DNA of 7,179 nt from an uncultured Oribacterium sp. (GTDB lineage Bacteria; Bacillota; Clostridia; Lachnospirales; Lachnospiraceae): positions 1-7,179 of the forward strand of contig CAAGKO010000033.1 of the NCBI GenBank assembly GCA_900770445.1. Reading direction: 5' to 3'. Made by a program: the position numbers and the translations under genes. The notes beneath the pieces are model-generated. The model did no database searches. It had not been told where the DNA came from and worked only from the letters and a program-made list of their open reading frames with translations. The first letter of the stretch is position 1; every line of letters begins with the position of its first letter. Shown here piece by piece: positions 5,206-7,179 of this stretch.

Positions 5206-6789
5206 TCACGCCGCGCTGAGGTACCCATCCGCGTCGATCGTCACGCCACTGCTGAGACCGCTCATCTTTTCATAAAAGGCGGCGATCTTCTCCGCATCGT
5301 CCAGCTTCCGCGTATAGCCGGCGGCAGAAGTACCTGGTATCAGGCGAAGTCGGATGCCCTCGTCATCGACATCTGCCTGCAGCAGTGCGGTGCTCGGAAT
5401 CGAGCTGCCGAACACGAAGTTTCCGAGGGAGTACGCGATCGGCACGCCCTGGTAGTATTCGATGCCCTGCAGAACGTGCGGGTGTGCGCCGACCACCAGA
5501 TCTGCGCCTGCATCCACGAGTCGGTGCGCGATGCTCTTCTGCACCTCGTTCGGCGTCTCCTCCCGCTCGATGCCCCAGTGCACATAGGCGATGACATAGT
5601 CCGCCTGCTGCTTCGCCGCCTTCACTTCCTCCGCGAGCTGTGCACCGCCATCATAGGCCGAAAACATGCCGGCAGAATCCGTGCCCGCCGCCCAGTCCGC
5701 CTCCGGATACACACGCGTCGCGCCGATAAATGCAAACGTCCGCCCGTTCAGCTCGACGACGTCCGGCTTCCGTGCCTCCGCAAGGTTCTTTCCGGCACCC
5801 ACGTGACGGATCCCTGCATGGTCCAGCGTGTCGATCGTATCGAGCATCGCGTCACGCCCATAGTCAAGCGCATGATTGTTTGCGAGCGTGACGAGGTCGA
5901 TCCCCATCTCCTGCATCAGCTTCACCCGCTCCGGGTGCACACGGAAGGTGAACTGCTTGTCCGGTGCCGGCGTTCCACGCGTACTGAACGGAAATTCTTC
6001 ATTCGTCATAAAGAAATCCGCCGCCTGAATCTCCGACTGATAGCCCTGCGACAGAACACCGTCGATGCCACCGGCGGCGTCATACGCTTCCAATACGTGG
6101 TCGCTGAGATACACATCGCCCGCGAACAGGAGGCGCACCGCCGTCTTCACAGCTTCCATACCATCCGCAACGGCATCCGCCGTACCCGCGGTGTCATCGC
6201 GCCCGGCAGCGTCTGTCTCCGTCGGATGCTCGATGATGATCGTCGTGCCGTCTGCTGCGCTCTCACTTTTCCCCGGTGTGGAAACGGACCCATCCATTTC
6301 CTTCCCTGTCGAGTCTGCTTCATCTGCACCGGCTTCTCCATCCGTACCCGTGGCATCACCGGAAGCAGTCAGACTTCCTCCTATATTATCTACATCTGGT
6401 GACATACGTCTCACAACATCCGGGTACAGCGTAATCACCCCCAGCGCCACAATGATGCCGAGCAGAAGGACACTCCACAGCCAGACCCAGCGCTTCGTTC
6501 CGCGTGGTGCCCCGGAAGCCGTCGCCTGTTGCTCTTCTGTCCGTGCTCCTCCCCACTGTTCCGTTCTCGTCACCCGCTGAATCTCTGACCTCCGACGACT
6601 CTTTCCACGTTCACTACAGCTGTCATCCACCTGATGCGAAGGTCCTGGGTTCCGGTCACCGGCATCGTCCGAATATGCACGCACGTCTGTATGCACCTCC
6701 CGCTCTTCCCTATGCTGCTGTCTCTCCGCGCGCGGGCCCTGATACCTCGTCCGCCCATGCTCACGCTCGCCACGATTCTCCTGATTCAT
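5206..6789 (-). CDS. CapA family (PGA_cap) metallophosphoesterase-fold membrane protein
   Basis: The 527-residue protein has three parts. Residues 1-100 are a very hydrophilic Arg/Glu/Gln-rich cytoplasmic region. Residues 101-121 (WVWLWSVLLLGIIVALGVIT) form the single membrane span. An acidic Asp/Gly/Thr/Ala linker (131-215) leads to a PGA_cap domain at about 217-490. Conserved family motifs are FAGDVYLSD (222-230), TNEEFP (262-267), LANNHALDYG (302-311), VHWG (403-406), GAHPH (434-438) and YSLGNF (453-458). The Asp, Asn and His residues are the expected metal ligands. Family members are linked to poly-gamma-glutamate capsule synthesis, but no capB/capC neighbour is present here, so a capsule role is not shown. 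The ATG at 6789 has AGAGGA six bases upstream, and a strong promoter lies about 100 bases further. Confidence 0.9.
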   Translation of the reverse strand: MNQENRGEREHGRTRYQGPRAERQQHREEREVHTDVRAYSDDAGDRNPGPSHQVDDSCSERGKSRRRSEIQRVTRTEQWGGARTEEQQATASGAPRGTKRWVWLWSVLLLGIIVALGVITLYPDVVRRMSPDVDNIGGSLTASGDATGTDGEAGADEADSTGKEMDGSVSTPGKSESAADGTTIIIEHPTETDAAGRDDTAGTADAVADGMEAVKTAVRLLFAGDVYLSDHVLEAYDAAGGIDGVLSQGYQSEIQAADFFMTNEEFPFSTRGTPAPDKQFTFRVHPERVKLMQEMGIDLVTLANNHALDYGRDAMLDTIDTLDHAGIRHVGAGKNLAEARKPDVVELNGRTFAFIGATRVYPEADWAAGTDSAGMFSAYDGGAQLAEEVKAAKQQADYVIAYVHWGIEREETPNEVQKSIAHRLVDAGADLVVGAHPHVLQGIEYYQGVPIAYSLGNFVFGSSIPSTALLQADVDDEGIRLRLIPGTSAAGYTRKLDDAEKIAAFYEKMSGLSSGVTIDADGYLSAA

Positions 6790-6866
6790 CTCGCTTCCTC
6801 TATCTTTTCCGTCCTGTCACGGACACCGTTATAAAAATTAATTAGAACGTCTGGTCGTTTTTATGG

Positions 6867-6895
6867 TTGACATCCGTCTCATTCACAACTATCAT
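6867..6895 (+). promoter_or_regulatory. Plus-strand promoter sharing its -10 with the capA-like promoter
   Basis: TTGACA at 6867-6872 is a perfect -35, followed 17 bases later by TATCAT at 6890-6895 (five of six). Predicted start is near 6902, reading rightward into the structured region. It overlaps the minus-strand -10 at 6891-6896 almost base for base. Confidence 0.65.
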
Positions 6896-6920
6896 AATAA
6901 AAAGAACAGATGTTTGTCAA
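6891..6920 (-). promoter_or_regulatory. Promoter of the capA-like gene
   Basis: A perfect TTGACA (6915-6920) and TATGAT (6891-6896) are separated by 18 bases on the minus strand. Predicted start is near 6884, giving an untranslated leader of about 95 bases before the ATG at 6789. Confidence 0.85.
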
Positions 6921-6973
6921 GCATTTCGGATACTTTTCCATGCATCTTCAGAAGGGAAGATGTAACAGTTCAG

Positions 6974-7177
6974 ACAGTGGGGACCCGGAGGGACGGCAAC
7001 GGAGGCCATACATAGAGACCGTGTGAAATCAAGCCGGGTCCCCTTAGCGGCAATTGGTACTATTTTCCTTAGCACCCTCTGCAACGCTGAGTTTTCATAA
7101 AGAAAACTCAGCGATTGCGGAGGGCCTAGTGCCGCTTAGGGTCCCCGGCTTAGATTGAACCGGTCTCGGAGTACTGT
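6974..7177 (+). ncRNA. Candidate structured RNA or palindromic repeat element
   Basis: Nested inverted repeats define one large fold. GAGACCG (7015-7021) pairs with CGGTCTC (7161-7167). Positions 7031-7052 pair with 7130-7151 at 19 of 22 positions (AAGCCGGG through AGCGGCA). GGTACTA (7056-7062) can pair with TAGCACC (7070-7076). An inner stem of about 21 bp, 7075-7096 with 7102-7124, closes the five-base loop ATAAA. ACAGT (6974-6978) may pair with ACTGT (7173-7177) at the outer edge. I do not recognise a named riboswitch or RNA class. The strand is assigned from the promoter at 6867-6895. A mobile hairpin repeat is an equally fair reading. Confidence 0.5.
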
Positions 7178-7179
7178 GC

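Noticed and set aside
5104..6402. 432-codon plus-strand frame opposite the capA-like gene
   Set aside because: It is a shadow of the GC-rich codon pattern of the CapA frame, whose conserved motifs are clear. The shadow is Arg/His-rich with no domain.
6974..7177. 6S RNA or T-box identity for the structured region
   Set aside because: The long hairpin with a side bubble recalls 6S RNA, but no terminator is visible and there is no T-box motif. I could not support a named class.

Overview
The window looks like chromosome of a low-to-mid GC Gram-positive bacterium, most likely class Clostridia and plausibly Lachnospiraceae. This is inferred from strong AGGAGG-type ribosome binding sites, sigma-A type promoters, a tRNA gene without an encoded CCA end, a cell-wall-binding-repeat NlpC/P60 hydrolase, a YitT/DUF2179 membrane protein and a two-zinc-ribbon protein. 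I could not run any database comparison. Every gene I support lies on the minus strand.

Right to left (direction of transcription): a CapA-type metallophosphoesterase-fold protein with one membrane anchor (5206-6789) has a strong promoter at 6891-6920. A YitT family membrane protein (4134-5012) follows. Then comes tRNA-Thr(CGT) (3904-3976) with its own promoter and a textbook terminator. A secreted NlpC/P60 peptidoglycan hydrolase (2873-3694) starts just beyond that terminator. A zinc-ribbon protein (2125-2679) has a candidate promoter touching the hydrolase stop codon. Last is an overlooked 35-residue single-span membrane protein (1902-2009). CapA, YitT and the hydrolase suggest an envelope theme, but the set is not one operon because internal promoters and terminators separate it.

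The left 1.9 kb (1-1900) holds no gene I can support. It is packed with repeats: three 46-bp units, two 18-bp units, three and a half 60-bp units, a run of nested GC-rich hairpins, a mirror-symmetric array of 94-bp units, a 61-bp-spaced direct repeat and six 11-bp units. The mirror array is the most striking structure: six units in two opposed arms have their conserved boxes at exactly mirrored coordinates about position 1262.

The right end (6867-7179) holds two overlapping promoters that fire in opposite directions and share a -10 region. The plus-strand one points into about 200 bases that can fold into an extensive nested RNA structure and run off the window. This is either a noncoding RNA, the leader of a gene outside the window, or a mobile palindromic repeat.
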